Assembly: GCA_022766905.1 (NCBI GenBank)
Contig: JALEPU010000152.1
Span: 1-32,419, forward strand
From: Lachnospiraceae bacterium
GTDB taxonomy: Bacteria > Bacillota > Clostridia > Lachnospirales > Lachnospiraceae
Reading direction: 5' to 3'
DNA length: 32,419 nucleotides
The notes below the pieces were generated by a model that saw only the letters and a program-made list of their open reading frames with translations, had not been told where the DNA came from and made no database searches. Below, piece after piece: positions 17,041-23,828 of this stretch. Position 1 is the first letter of the stretch, and each line of letters begins with the position of its first letter. The translations under genes were made by a program, and so were the position numbers.

Positions 17041-17104
17041 AAGAAAAATTATAATTTCATGATGATATCAGGGTACAGACATTTGTCCCTTGGCTCATCT
17101 TATG

Positions 17105-17155
17105 AAAAAGAAGCAGAATGATTTGGTAAAAAACATGACTTCTGCTTCTTTTTTT
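17105..17155 (+). terminator. Terminator after the L,D-transpeptidase
   Basis: AAAAGAAGCAGAA (17106-17118) pairs with TTCTGCTTCTTTT (17140-17152), followed by more T. Confidence 0.9.
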
Positions 17156-17156
17156 C

Positions 17157-17185
17157 TTGCCTGAATTAGTTAAAATTGATATAAT
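17157..17185 (+). promoter_or_regulatory. Promoter of the phosphofructokinase gene
   Basis: TTGCCT (17157-17162), 17-base spacer, TATAAT (17180-17185) with an extended TGA just ahead. Confidence 0.75.
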
Positions 17186-17293
17186 AGACCTATTATAAAA
17201 AAGAAACTGTGAAATGTGCCCAATAGAAGTGGTTTTATGAAAAAAGAGGCAAGCATAGAATCCGGCATAGTGATCAGCTTAGGAGGTATTACG

Positions 17294-18520
17294 ATGAGAA
17301 ACAATGTAATCGTGGGTCAGTCCGGCGGCCCGACCAGTGTAATTAATTCCAGTCTTGCAGGGGTATACCGCACTGCCAAGGAGAATGGCCTTGGGACAGT
17401 GTATGGAATGAGGAACGGAATCCAGGGATTTCTGGAAGAGAGATATGTAGATTTATCAAAGCATATCACTTCTGACCTGGACATTGAATTGTTAAAGAGA
17501 ACTCCATCTGCTTATTTGGGATCCTGCCGTTATAAGCTTCCGGAGATTCACGAGAACAGAGAAGTTTATGATAAAATTTTTTCCTTGATTGATAAATTGG
17601 AAATTGGATATTTCTTTTATATCGGTGGCAACGATTCTATGGATACAATCCGTAAACTGTCCGATTATGCAATCGTAACAGGGCATCCATGTCGTTTTGT
17701 AGGTGTTCCTAAGACCATTGATAATGATCTTGCTGTTACCGATCATACACCGGGATTCGGAAGTGCTGCGAAGTTTATTGGTACTGTAACGAAAGAAGCA
17801 ATCCGGGATGGTTTGGTATATGGTAATAAATTAGTTACGATCATCGAAGTTATGGGAAGAAATGCAGGATGGCTGACAGCATCGGTTGCTCTGGCAAAGG
17901 GAGAAGACTGTGGAGGTCCGGATTTAATCTACCTTCCGGAAGTTCCTTTTGACGTTGAAAAGTTTGTAGCAAAGGTAAAAGAAATTCAGGAAACTCAGCC
18001 ATCTGTTGTGGTTGCAGTATCAGAAGGAATCTGCCTGGGAGATGGAAGATATGTATGTGAATTATCTGATGCAGCAGAGTTTGTGGATGCGTTTGGTCAT
18101 CGTCAGCTGACAGGAACTGCCCGCTATCTTTGCAACGTGATTGCAGCAGAGATCGGCTGTAAAACAAGAGCTATTGAATTAAGTTCCCTGCAAAGATGTG
18201 CATCTCATATGGCATCCAGAATTGATATTAATGAAGCATTTTCAGCAGGCGGAGCTGCAGTAAAAGCAGCAATTGACGGCGATAATGGACGTATGATTAT
18301 TTTAAAGAGAGTATCCGACGATCCATATCAGTGTACAACGGAAGTATACGATGTACACAAAGTTTCCAACGTAGAGAAGAAAGTGCCGTTAGAGTGGATT
18401 ACAGAAGACGGAACCAATGTGTCTCAGGAATATGTGAACTATTGCCGCCCTCTGATTCAGGGCGAGGTACCTCCGGTTATGGTCGATGGTATTCCAAGAC
18501 ATCTGTATTTTAAAGAGTAA
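17294..18520 (+). CDS. pfp: 6-phosphofructokinase, pyrophosphate-dependent type
   Basis: 408 residues from the ATG preceded by TTAGGAGG; an upstream in-frame GTG has no ribosome site. The PFK fold is clear: GQSGGPTSVINSSLAGV at the N-terminus, the phosphate-site block GGNDSMDT (Asn113-Asp114) and the catalytic block PKTIDNDLAVTDHTPGFGSA (Lys140, Asp143). In ATP-dependent PfkA the equivalent positions are Gly-Gly-Asp-Gly and Gly before TIDND. Asp114 and Lys140 are the residues known to mark PPi use. It reversibly phosphorylates fructose 6-phosphate (and in some anaerobes sedoheptulose 7-phosphate) with PPi. Single gene, own promoter and terminator. Confidence 0.93.
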   Translation: MRNNVIVGQSGGPTSVINSSLAGVYRTAKENGLGTVYGMRNGIQGFLEERYVDLSKHITSDLDIELLKRTPSAYLGSCRYKLPEIHENREVYDKIFSLIDKLEIGYFFYIGGNDSMDTIRKLSDYAIVTGHPCRFVGVPKTIDNDLAVTDHTPGFGSAAKFIGTVTKEAIRDGLVYGNKLVTIIEVMGRNAGWLTASVALAKGEDCGGPDLIYLPEVPFDVEKFVAKVKEIQETQPSVVVAVSEGICLGDGRYVCELSDAAEFVDAFGHRQLTGTARYLCNVIAAEIGCKTRAIELSSLQRCASHMASRIDINEAFSAGGAAVKAAIDGDNGRMIILKRVSDDPYQCTTEVYDVHKVSNVEKKVPLEWITEDGTNVSQEYVNYCRPLIQGEVPPVMVDGIPRHLYFKE

Positions 18521-18546
18521 AAAGTGAATCTGAAAGATTAAGTACG

Positions 18547-18606
18547 AAAGGGGCTGGAAGAAAATCGCAATGGAATGATTGTGGTTTTCCTCCAGCCCCT
18601 TTTTTA
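18547..18606 (+). terminator. Strong terminator after the phosphofructokinase
   Basis: AAGGGGCTGGA (from 18548) pairs with TCCAGCCCCTT (to 18601), extended by GAAAATC with GGTTTTC and CAAT with ATTG, then a T-run. Confidence 0.93.
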
Positions 18607-18617
18607 AAAGAGGAGTT

Positions 18618-18668
18618 ATGAAAAAAATGAAAAACATCTATCTGAAAAAGCTTGTTTGCTTTGTATGA
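18618..18668 (+). CDS. Possible 16-residue basic micro-ORF
   Basis: AGAGGAG sits directly ahead of an ATG that opens MKKMKNIYLKKLVCFV and a stop. It lies just after the phosphofructokinase terminator and no promoter is evident. It could be chance. Confidence 0.2.
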   Translation: MKKMKNIYLKKLVCFV

Positions 18669-18758
18669 TTATAATATACCGAAAATCTGTGAATAATGTG
18701 TGGAAAAAAATTGAAGACATTCTGAAGAAAAAGAAAATAATCTGTGATAAAAAAGAAA

Positions 18759-18849
18759 CGGAGATGGTGGGATTCGAACCCACGTGCCGGGGAATACCCG
18801 ACAAGCTGATTTCGAGTCAGCCCCGTTACGGCCTCTTCGGTACATCTCC
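18759..18849 (-). tRNA. tRNA-Ser (anticodon CGA)
   Basis: Read on the minus strand the gene starts GGAGATG and ends CATCTCC plus discriminator G73. The D-arm, an anticodon stem CTGA/TCAG with loop CTCGAAA (anticodon CGA, codon UCG), a long class II variable arm (about 18780-18800) and the TpsiC arm GTGGGTTCGAATCCCAC are all present. The CCA end is not encoded. Long variable arm, G73 and anticodon all agree with serine. Confidence 0.96.
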
Positions 18850-18887
18850 ATAATTGTAAATATGAAAAAACTCTCTTCGAGTTTTTC

Positions 18888-18916
18888 TTGTAATTTAGAA
18901 TAAAATGTATTATACT
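18888..18916. promoter_or_regulatory. Overlapping divergent promoters (DUF1858 gene plus; tRNA-Ser minus)
   Basis: Plus strand: TTGTAA (18888-18893), 17 bases, TATACT (18911-18916), for the DUF1858 gene. Minus strand: TATAAT reading from 18914 to 18909, for tRNA-Ser, with a weak -35 further right. The two -10 boxes share four bases. A hairpin, AAAAACTC with GAGTTTTT (about 18866-18888), lies between the minus start and the tRNA. Confidence 0.55.
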
Positions 18917-18989
18917 TCTCCTAGTACAAATCTTTAAAAGTATCAGTTTCTTGCTGATCCAAATAAGAAATACACAGGAGGTATATGAT

Positions 18990-19202
18990 ATGAAAAAGCA
19001 GGTAACCAAGGATATGTTAATCGGTGAGATGTTACAGGTAGATATTGGAATCGCACCAATTCTTATGGCATCCGGTATGCACTGCATCGGCTGTCCGGCA
19101 TCTCAGGGAGAAAGCCTGGAAGAAGCTGCTATGGTTCATGGCATGGACGCAGATGAACTTCTTGCTAAAATTAACGAATATCTTGCATTAAAAGAAGATT
19201 AA
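18990..19202 (+). CDS. DUF1858 small redox-disulfide domain protein
   Basis: 70 residues from the ATG with CAGGAGG ahead. The whole protein is one DUF1858 domain ([31 protein letters not shown]), with the diagnostic Cys32-x2-Cys35 and Pro36. The domain is known from fusions to hybrid-cluster and other redox proteins, and stand-alone copies are common in anaerobes; it is thought to form a redox-active disulfide, but its partners are not established. Monocistronic, with a strong terminator. Confidence 0.9.
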   Translation: MKKQVTKDMLIGEMLQVDIGIAPILMASGMHCIGCPASQGESLEEAAMVHGMDADELLAKINEYLALKED

Positions 19203-19220
19203 TATATCGTTAGCGTTCAG

Positions 19221-19265
19221 ATACCCACCGAGAAAAACTTCATTCGGTGGGTATTTCTTTTTTTT
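19221..19265 (+). terminator. Terminator after the DUF1858 gene
   Basis: ATACCCACCGA (19221-19231) pairs with TCGGTGGGTAT (19244-19254), followed by a long T-rich run. The minus-strand side has no T-run, so it is not an obvious terminator for mecA. Confidence 0.93.
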
Positions 19266-19318
19266 GTTCGCCCAATCTCTATTATAGTAAATCTATACCA
19301 GGGTTGTCAAATCAAATT

Positions 19319-20134
19319 TTATAATTCCGCCAGTACCTGAATGGCATTCTTTTCTAATAAAGTATCATAATGCTCTTTATAGAAAGCGGTAGAAGCATAA
19401 GTGTAAGAAACTTTCTGCCCATATTCTGACATCAGATTACAAATCTGTCCGAAAGCTTCGGTTGTCAGGGAACCTTTTGTCAGAAGCAGATAATAATTCT
19501 TATTCGCACTGTCCCGATACAGACTGTTGGCTTCATGATAAATAGTATGAAGCTTTGGAGCCAGTTTCATGACAGACTTCATATCTGAGAATAAAAATAC
19601 TTTCTGAACTGCTTTTTCATCCTGCTCTCTTGCTTTGGAAGCTTCTGCAGCCTCTCTTGCTTTTTTGATTGCATTGCTGATAGGGCTGAAGAAATCCAAT
19701 GTATCTGCAATAGAACCATTTTCCGGGAATGGAAGGGGTTCTTCTTCACCAAACTGATCATAAACAGTAGTCGCATCATCGTCATCATCAGCTGAGTCAT
19801 CGTCATCTTCCGATTCTTCCGGATCCTCATCCATATCAAGAATAGATGGTTTGGTAAATTTAGAAAAACGAGTATCCAATTCTTCCGGATCTTCTACCTT
19901 GGTAATGATAAGAACCAGACAATCAGGAGATACCGGGATTGCTTCAATCATCAGAGGAATATCTTCTGCTTCGAATCCAACTTCATAGGAAGCCTGCTGC
20001 ATCATCTCGCGGAAAAGAGCCTTTGCTTTTTCGGTCCCATAAGCTAATTCGTTAATCAATAATTCTCTATCTGCCAAATCTGCTTTATTCAGAGTGCACC
20101 GTATTTGGTTTTCATTGATTTTTTCAAATTTCAT
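19319..20134 (-). CDS. mecA: Adaptor protein MecA (ClpC adaptor)
   Basis: 271 residues. The N-terminal domain (about 1-90, MKFEKINENQIRCTLNKADLADREL) matches MecA/NegR and recognises targets. A strongly acidic linker follows (about 105-125, runs of Asp and Glu), then the C-terminal ClpC-binding domain (about 170-271). In Firmicutes MecA brings substrates to the ClpCP protease, for example competence and stress regulators. AAGGAAG precedes the ATG. Monocistronic on the minus strand, with a promoter and operator-like repeat upstream. Confidence 0.93.
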   Translation of the reverse strand: MKFEKINENQIRCTLNKADLADRELLINELAYGTEKAKALFREMMQQASYEVGFEAEDIPLMIEAIPVSPDCLVLIITKVEDPEELDTRFSKFTKPSILDMDEDPEESEDDDDSADDDDDATTVYDQFGEEEPLPFPENGSIADTLDFFSPISNAIKKAREAAEASKAREQDEKAVQKVFLFSDMKSVMKLAPKLHTIYHEANSLYRDSANKNYYLLLTKGSLTTEAFGQICNLMSEYGQKVSYTYASTAFYKEHYDTLLEKNAIQVLAEL

Positions 20135-20184
20135 AAGCTCACTTCCTTCGCTGATTATATCAAAAGATTTGGATAAGCATTCAT

Positions 20185-20236
20185 ATTAGATATACCTATC
20201 TAATAATAGTATAAGCGGAAATCTATATAATGTAAA
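20185..20236 (-). promoter_or_regulatory. mecA promoter with inverted-repeat operator
   Basis: On the minus strand TTTACA (20236-20231), 17 bases, TATACT (20213-20208). The expected start site falls inside a perfect inverted repeat, ATTAGATA-TACC-TATCTAAT (20185-20204), placed like an operator. A second, extended -10 (TGATATAAT, 20162-20154) is closer to the gene. Confidence 0.6.
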
Positions 20237-20271
20237 GCTTTTTCAGGAAAATAAATTTATTTGGAAAAATA

Positions 20272-20300
20272 TTGCAATTTTACAAGAAAGAGGTTATAAT
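20272..20300 (+). promoter_or_regulatory. Promoter of the small-protein transcript
   Basis: TTGCAA (20272-20277), 17 bases, perfect TATAAT (20295-20300). Start near 20307. Confidence 0.75.
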
Positions 20301-20329
20301 TGGAAGAGAAGGAATAAGGAGGATGACAG

Positions 20330-20398
20330 ATGGAGCTTGGCGCGATTCTTTTGTCAGAAAGGAATTCCTTCGATGCACTCTTTTTTACATATCACTAG
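20330..20398 (+). CDS. Possible 22-residue leader ORF
   Basis: AATAAGGAGG stands seven bases ahead of an ATG that opens MELGAILLSERNSFDALFFTYH and a stop, 29 bases before the next gene. The ribosome site is excellent and the frame sits right after a good promoter. It matches no family I recognise. A competing in-frame ATG for a longer form of the next protein lies at 20323 but touches the Shine-Dalgarno. Confidence 0.4.
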   Translation: MELGAILLSERNSFDALFFTYH

Positions 20399-20427
20399 GA
20401 ACAGTCGAAAAGCAGGGAGGGATGACG

Positions 20428-20643
20428 ATGGCAGAGATCGGGGGATATGATGCCAGTCTTCGTTCGGAGCTATGTGCTTATTATGAGTGGGGACTGTCAG
20501 TACTCGTAGATGAGAAGGCCTACGGGACAGAAGACATGAATGAGATATGCCGGGTATTAGAAGAGAATAATTATATGCGGGACTATGAAGAAGGCAGCAG
20601 AGGCACAGTTGCTTCTGTACATTTTACAAAAATTAAGACCTGA
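20428..20643 (+). CDS. Small protein of unknown function
   Basis: 71 residues from the ATG at 20428 (AGGGAGG seven bases ahead; ATG 20422 is too close to it). The protein is acidic and soluble, with a helical look (LRSELCAYYEWGLSVLVDEKAYGTEDMNEICRVLEEN) and a closing strand (GTVASVHFTKI). No motif I can name. It lies between mecA, divergent, and the desulfidase-type gene. An inverted repeat downstream separates it from that gene. Confidence 0.65.
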   Translation: MAEIGGYDASLRSELCAYYEWGLSVLVDEKAYGTEDMNEICRVLEENNYMRDYEEGSRGTVASVHFTKIKT

Positions 20644-20683
20644 TAAGAAAATTAAGGCATAGTTTTTCTATTGTGAAGATGAA

Positions 20684-20721
20684 GAGGGAGGATATATCTT
20701 TTCTCCGGATATATCCTCTCT
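20684..20721 (+). terminator. Hairpin after the 71-residue gene
   Basis: GAGGATATATC (20688-20698) pairs with GATATATCCTC (20708-20718), extended by two pairs. The T-rich tail is weak (TTGTATTT), so termination may be partial. Confidence 0.6.
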
Positions 20722-20749
20722 TGTATTTCCGGAAGACATTGGATAGAAT
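20721..20749 (+). promoter_or_regulatory. Possible promoter of the desulfidase-family gene
   Basis: TTGTAT (20721-20726), 17 bases, TAGAAT (20744-20749), 33 bases before the ATG. Confidence 0.45.
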
Positions 20750-20782
20750 AATCATATAGAAATCTTTTGGGAGGACAAAAAG

Positions 20783-22060
20783 ATGAAAAAGGAGAGCAGA
20801 CAATATCAATGTTATGTAGATATTTTAAAAGAAGAATTGAAGCCAGCCATGGGATGTACCGAACCGATTGCTTTGGCGTTGGCTTCAGCAAAAGCCAGAG
20901 AACTTCTTGGTGAGATTCCGGATTATGCTTTAGTTCAGGTGAGCGGCAGCATTATTAAAAATGTCAAGAGTGTGATTGTGCCGAATACGAATCAGATGAA
21001 AGGAATATCTGCTGCAGTTGCAGCGGGCATTATGGCAGGAGATGCGGGGAAAGAACTGGAAGTATTGTCAGAGGTACGAAGGGAAGAGATTGAGAAGATA
21101 GAGGAGGGACTTCGGCAGATTAAGATTGAGATTGAACCGTTGCAGATGGGTTGCACCTTTGATATTATCGTGACAGTGAAGAAGGGGGAACATTCTGCCA
21201 AAGTTAGAATTGCAAATTATCATACCAATATTGTGTTACTGGAAAAAGATGAAGAAGTAATTTTACAGATACCTGTTCAGAACGAGGAGGATTCGGATGA
21301 TGAGTCGATATACAATCTTCTGAACATGGAGGATATCTGGGATTTTGCGAATTCTGTTCAGATAGAAGATATACGGGAAGTAATACAGAGGCAGATTGAC
21401 TATAACGTAAGGATCTGCGAAGAAGGATTAAGTGGGGATTATGGAGCGAATATTGGAAAAGTTCTTTTGAAAAATGATGGAAATGGAGTTAAGACAAGAG
21501 CAAAGGCGAAAGCGGCAGCAGGTTCTGATGCCAGAATGAACGGATGTGATCTGCCTGTGATTATTAATTCCGGCAGCGGCAATCAGGGGATTACCTGTTC
21601 CATACCGGTTATCGAATATGCAAAAGAATATCATGCATCAGAAGAAGAGATGTTTCGTGCCCTTGTGCTCTCTAACCTGGTCGCCATCCATCAAAAGACC
21701 AGAATCGGACGTCTTTCCGCTTACTGTGGTGCGGTCAGTGCCGGTGCTGCTGCGGGAGCCGGGATTTCGTATATTATGACGAAAGATTATGAACATATGA
21801 CCCATACGGTGGTCAATGCGCTGGCAATTTCTTCCGGCATTATTTGTGACGGGGCCAAAGCATCCTGTGCAGCCAAGATTGCCCTTTCGATTGATGCGGG
21901 GATTTTGGGGCTCCAGATGTATGAAAGTCATCAACAGTTTTATGGAGGAGACGGAATTGTAAAAAAAGGAATTGAGCAGACGATTCACAGCGTAGGCCGC
22001 CTTGGTAAGGACGGAATGAAGCAGACCAACGAAGAGATAATTAAAATTATGACAGAATAA
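20783..22060 (+). CDS. L-cysteine desulfidase / L-serine dehydratase-alpha family protein (UPF0597, YhaM/CyuA-like)
   Basis: 425 residues, the usual family length. The N-terminal motif KPAMGCTEPIALALA (Cys25) is diagnostic. Three more cysteines in conserved settings, Cys272 (GITCSIPV), Cys355 and Cys362 (IICDGAKASCAAKI), resemble the iron-sulfur ligands of L-serine dehydratases. E. coli YhaM (CyuA) degrades L-cysteine to pyruvate, sulfide and ammonia; other members may act on serine. Being anaerobic and single-gene here, with no dedicated cysteine transporter next door, its substrate is best left as cysteine or serine. GGGAGG precedes the ATG. Confidence 0.92.
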   Translation: MKKESRQYQCYVDILKEELKPAMGCTEPIALALASAKARELLGEIPDYALVQVSGSIIKNVKSVIVPNTNQMKGISAAVAAGIMAGDAGKELEVLSEVRREEIEKIEEGLRQIKIEIEPLQMGCTFDIIVTVKKGEHSAKVRIANYHTNIVLLEKDEEVILQIPVQNEEDSDDESIYNLLNMEDIWDFANSVQIEDIREVIQRQIDYNVRICEEGLSGDYGANIGKVLLKNDGNGVKTRAKAKAAAGSDARMNGCDLPVIINSGSGNQGITCSIPVIEYAKEYHASEEEMFRALVLSNLVAIHQKTRIGRLSAYCGAVSAGAAAGAGISYIMTKDYEHMTHTVVNALAISSGIICDGAKASCAAKIALSIDAGILGLQMYESHQQFYGGDGIVKKGIEQTIHSVGRLGKDGMKQTNEEIIKIMTE

Positions 22061-22087
22061 AAGAAAGTTACGGATAATCGAACAGAG

Positions 22088-22127
22088 AAAGAAGCGGACG
22101 ACGGATATCCGCTTCTTTTGTTCTTTA
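22088..22127. terminator. Terminator between the desulfidase-family gene and the amidase
   Basis: AAAGAAGCGGA (22088-22098) pairs with TCCGCTTCTTT (22108-22118), then T-rich. Minus-strand reading gives a shorter T-run, so it may also serve the convergent amidase gene. Confidence 0.85.
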
Positions 22128-22154
22128 TTCGTCTATAGCATAGACTGTAAAATC

Positions 22155-22844
22155 CTATTCCAGGGTTTTCAGATATTGCTTTATTCCCATATAGATTGCC
22201 CAGGCAGTTTTTTCCTGGTATTCGTCAGTTATGAGAAGATTGGCTTCCCGATAATTGGACAAAAAACCGCATTCTACGATAACAGTCGGATAGGGATTAT
22301 CACGGAATAAATAGTAATCTGTATTTGCTTTTATTTGTCTTTTGTTTTCAGGATCCAGAATTCTTTTGCACTGTTCCTGAATGCAGGAAGCCAGCTTTTT
22401 ACTTTCTTCCGAAGAGGCCGGATAGAAAACCTGAGAACCATGCTGAGACTCAGAAGGAAAACTATTTTGATGGATGCTGACAATTGCCATAGGGGAAGCT
22501 TGTTTCATAATTTCTTTTCTCTGATTTAAGTCGGAGATTTTCTGGTTGGAAGCTCCGGGAAGGGAGAGAGAGACATCCTGAGTACGCGTCATAGTAACGG
22601 TATATCCGGAGACTGTCAGTATTCGAAAAAGATACTGGGCAATTTTTAAATTAATGTCTTTTTCCTTTGCGCTATTGATTCCGACTTTTCCGGGATCATT
22701 CCCTCCATGCCCAACGTCAATCACTACCTGGGTAGGAGAGATGTTGTTTTGGTTTAAAACGGATAAAAAAGGAATCTGCCGGTGAAAAAGAATAATTGTA
22801 TAGAAAAGAAACATACAAAACAAGAGATATTTTTTATGGTTCAT
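22155..22844 (-). CDS. cwlD: N-acetylmuramoyl-L-alanine amidase (Amidase_3, CwlD-like)
   Basis: 229 residues from the ATG at 22844 (AGGAAACAG ahead); an upstream GTG at 22919 would overlap the previous gene and has a poor site. One N-terminal hydrophobic segment (about 6-20) serves as signal or anchor. The amidase fold has its zinc ligands and catalytic Glu: His46 (DVGHGGNDPG), Glu61, His125 (VSIHQNSF) and Glu191 (VIVECGFLSN). It cleaves the MurNAc-L-Ala bond. Length and lack of wall-binding repeats fit CwlD, which makes muramic-delta-lactam in spore cortex, but a vegetative role is possible. Last gene of a minus-strand run of wall genes. Confidence 0.88.
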   Translation of the reverse strand: MNHKKYLLFCMFLFYTIILFHRQIPFLSVLNQNNISPTQVVIDVGHGGNDPGKVGINSAKEKDINLKIAQYLFRILTVSGYTVTMTRTQDVSLSLPGASNQKISDLNQRKEIMKQASPMAIVSIHQNSFPSESQHGSQVFYPASSEESKKLASCIQEQCKRILDPENKRQIKANTDYYLFRDNPYPTVIVECGFLSNYREANLLITDEYQEKTAWAIYMGIKQYLKTLE

Positions 22845-22899
22845 AGATATCTGTTTCCTGATTTTGTTATAATTTATGAGACAAAACAAGAAGATAGAA

Positions 22900-23736
22900 T
22901 TAAAAAATACTACCGGCACCTAAAAAGGAGTCGTGTAGATCTTTTCGGTAACGGGAGCTTTCCGGCTTAAAATTTTCGATGATAACGCCTCCGGGATTTA
23001 TTTGTCCTGTAGAATGAATAAACTGCTGATCTCCAAGATACATTGCAACATGCCCGGGAAAATAAAGCAGGTCTCCCGGCTTCTTTTCTTCTTTTGGGAT
23101 AGGATGAACAGGAAAGCCAGCTTTCATCTGGGAATCCCGATAGATGATGATGCCATTCAGAAAGTAGCTCATGAAAGTAAGGCCGGAACAGTCGATTCCA
23201 AGGTAGCTTTTTCCGCCCCAACGGTAAGGAGTGCCCAGATAAGAAAGAGCAGTTTTTGTTATGATATGACGAAAATCGTTTTCATCAGGTCTGTTTTGTT
23301 CGGAATAGTCCGGGCACGGGGAAAGAAAAGAAGAGTTGCAGTAGCCGATTACCCCCTGGAACAGTAAAATTTTTGAATATCCTTGTTCCTTTCCAAGTTC
23401 GTAAAAGAAGCTTCCACAGGGAAAGGTATCCAGAAGAGGACTTTTTACAGAGGGTTCTGCGAGAAGATCACAGAAATTTTTTGTAACTATTTTCAGGGTG
23501 CCACAGTGTTTCCTGTCTGATTTCTGGCGGATATCCTGCCAGAGAGGAAGGGGAAGCAGTTGTTTTTTAGATACGTAACCTTCATAGCGATAAAAAGTAC
23601 GGACTTTACACCAGGAACCGGAAAGAACCTGTTTGATGTTGACGAAGGATCCGTAAAAAAGTTCGTCGCTTTTGGGGAAATGGGAATCCGGAGAATGATA
23701 TAGGCTGGCAATAGGAACGCAGACCAGTGCAAGCAT
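22900..23736 (-). CDS. SH3-NlpC/P60 cysteine peptidase (YkfC-like)
   Basis: 278 residues. Two SH3-like segments (about 1-62 and 78-140) precede an NlpC/P60 domain (about 155-278) with catalytic Cys183 (GIDCSGLTF), His229 (PGHVAMYLG) and His241 (FIHSTG). There is no signal peptide, so the enzyme is probably cytoplasmic. The layout is that of YkfC, a gamma-D-glutamyl-L-diamino acid endopeptidase that trims recycled muropeptide stems. The neighbouring dipeptidase supports a role in peptidoglycan recycling. AGAGG precedes the ATG. The amidase gene follows after 55 bases. Confidence 0.9.
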   Translation of the reverse strand: MLALVCVPIASLYHSPDSHFPKSDELFYGSFVNIKQVLSGSWCKVRTFYRYEGYVSKKQLLPLPLWQDIRQKSDRKHCGTLKIVTKNFCDLLAEPSVKSPLLDTFPCGSFFYELGKEQGYSKILLFQGVIGYCNSSFLSPCPDYSEQNRPDENDFRHIITKTALSYLGTPYRWGGKSYLGIDCSGLTFMSYFLNGIIIYRDSQMKAGFPVHPIPKEEKKPGDLLYFPGHVAMYLGDQQFIHSTGQINPGGVIIENFKPESSRYRKDLHDSFLGAGSIF

Positions 23737-23762
23737 AAGAAAAACCTCTTGTTATTTTATAA

Positions 23763-23815
23763 ATCCGAAAGAAATGCCCTGGATACCTGATGGCTTTTCT
23801 TCCGGATCTTTTTTT
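23763..23815 (+). terminator. Terminator-like hairpin reading on the plus strand, inside the minus-strand wall cluster
   Basis: ATCCGAAAGAAATGCC (23763-23778) pairs with GGCTTTTCTTCCGGAT (23792-23807), one mismatch and one G-T pair, followed on the plus strand by seven T (23809-23815). The minus strand has no T-run after the stem, so it should stop antisense transcription or act as an mRNA stability hairpin between the dipeptidase and NlpC genes. Confidence 0.7.
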
Positions 23816-23828
23816 ATTATTGTATGCA

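Noticed and set aside
19579..19839. Met-rich 86-codon minus-strand frame within mecA
   Set aside because: A shifted frame over the acidic Asp-repeat linker of MecA; the Met repeats come from GATGAT runs.
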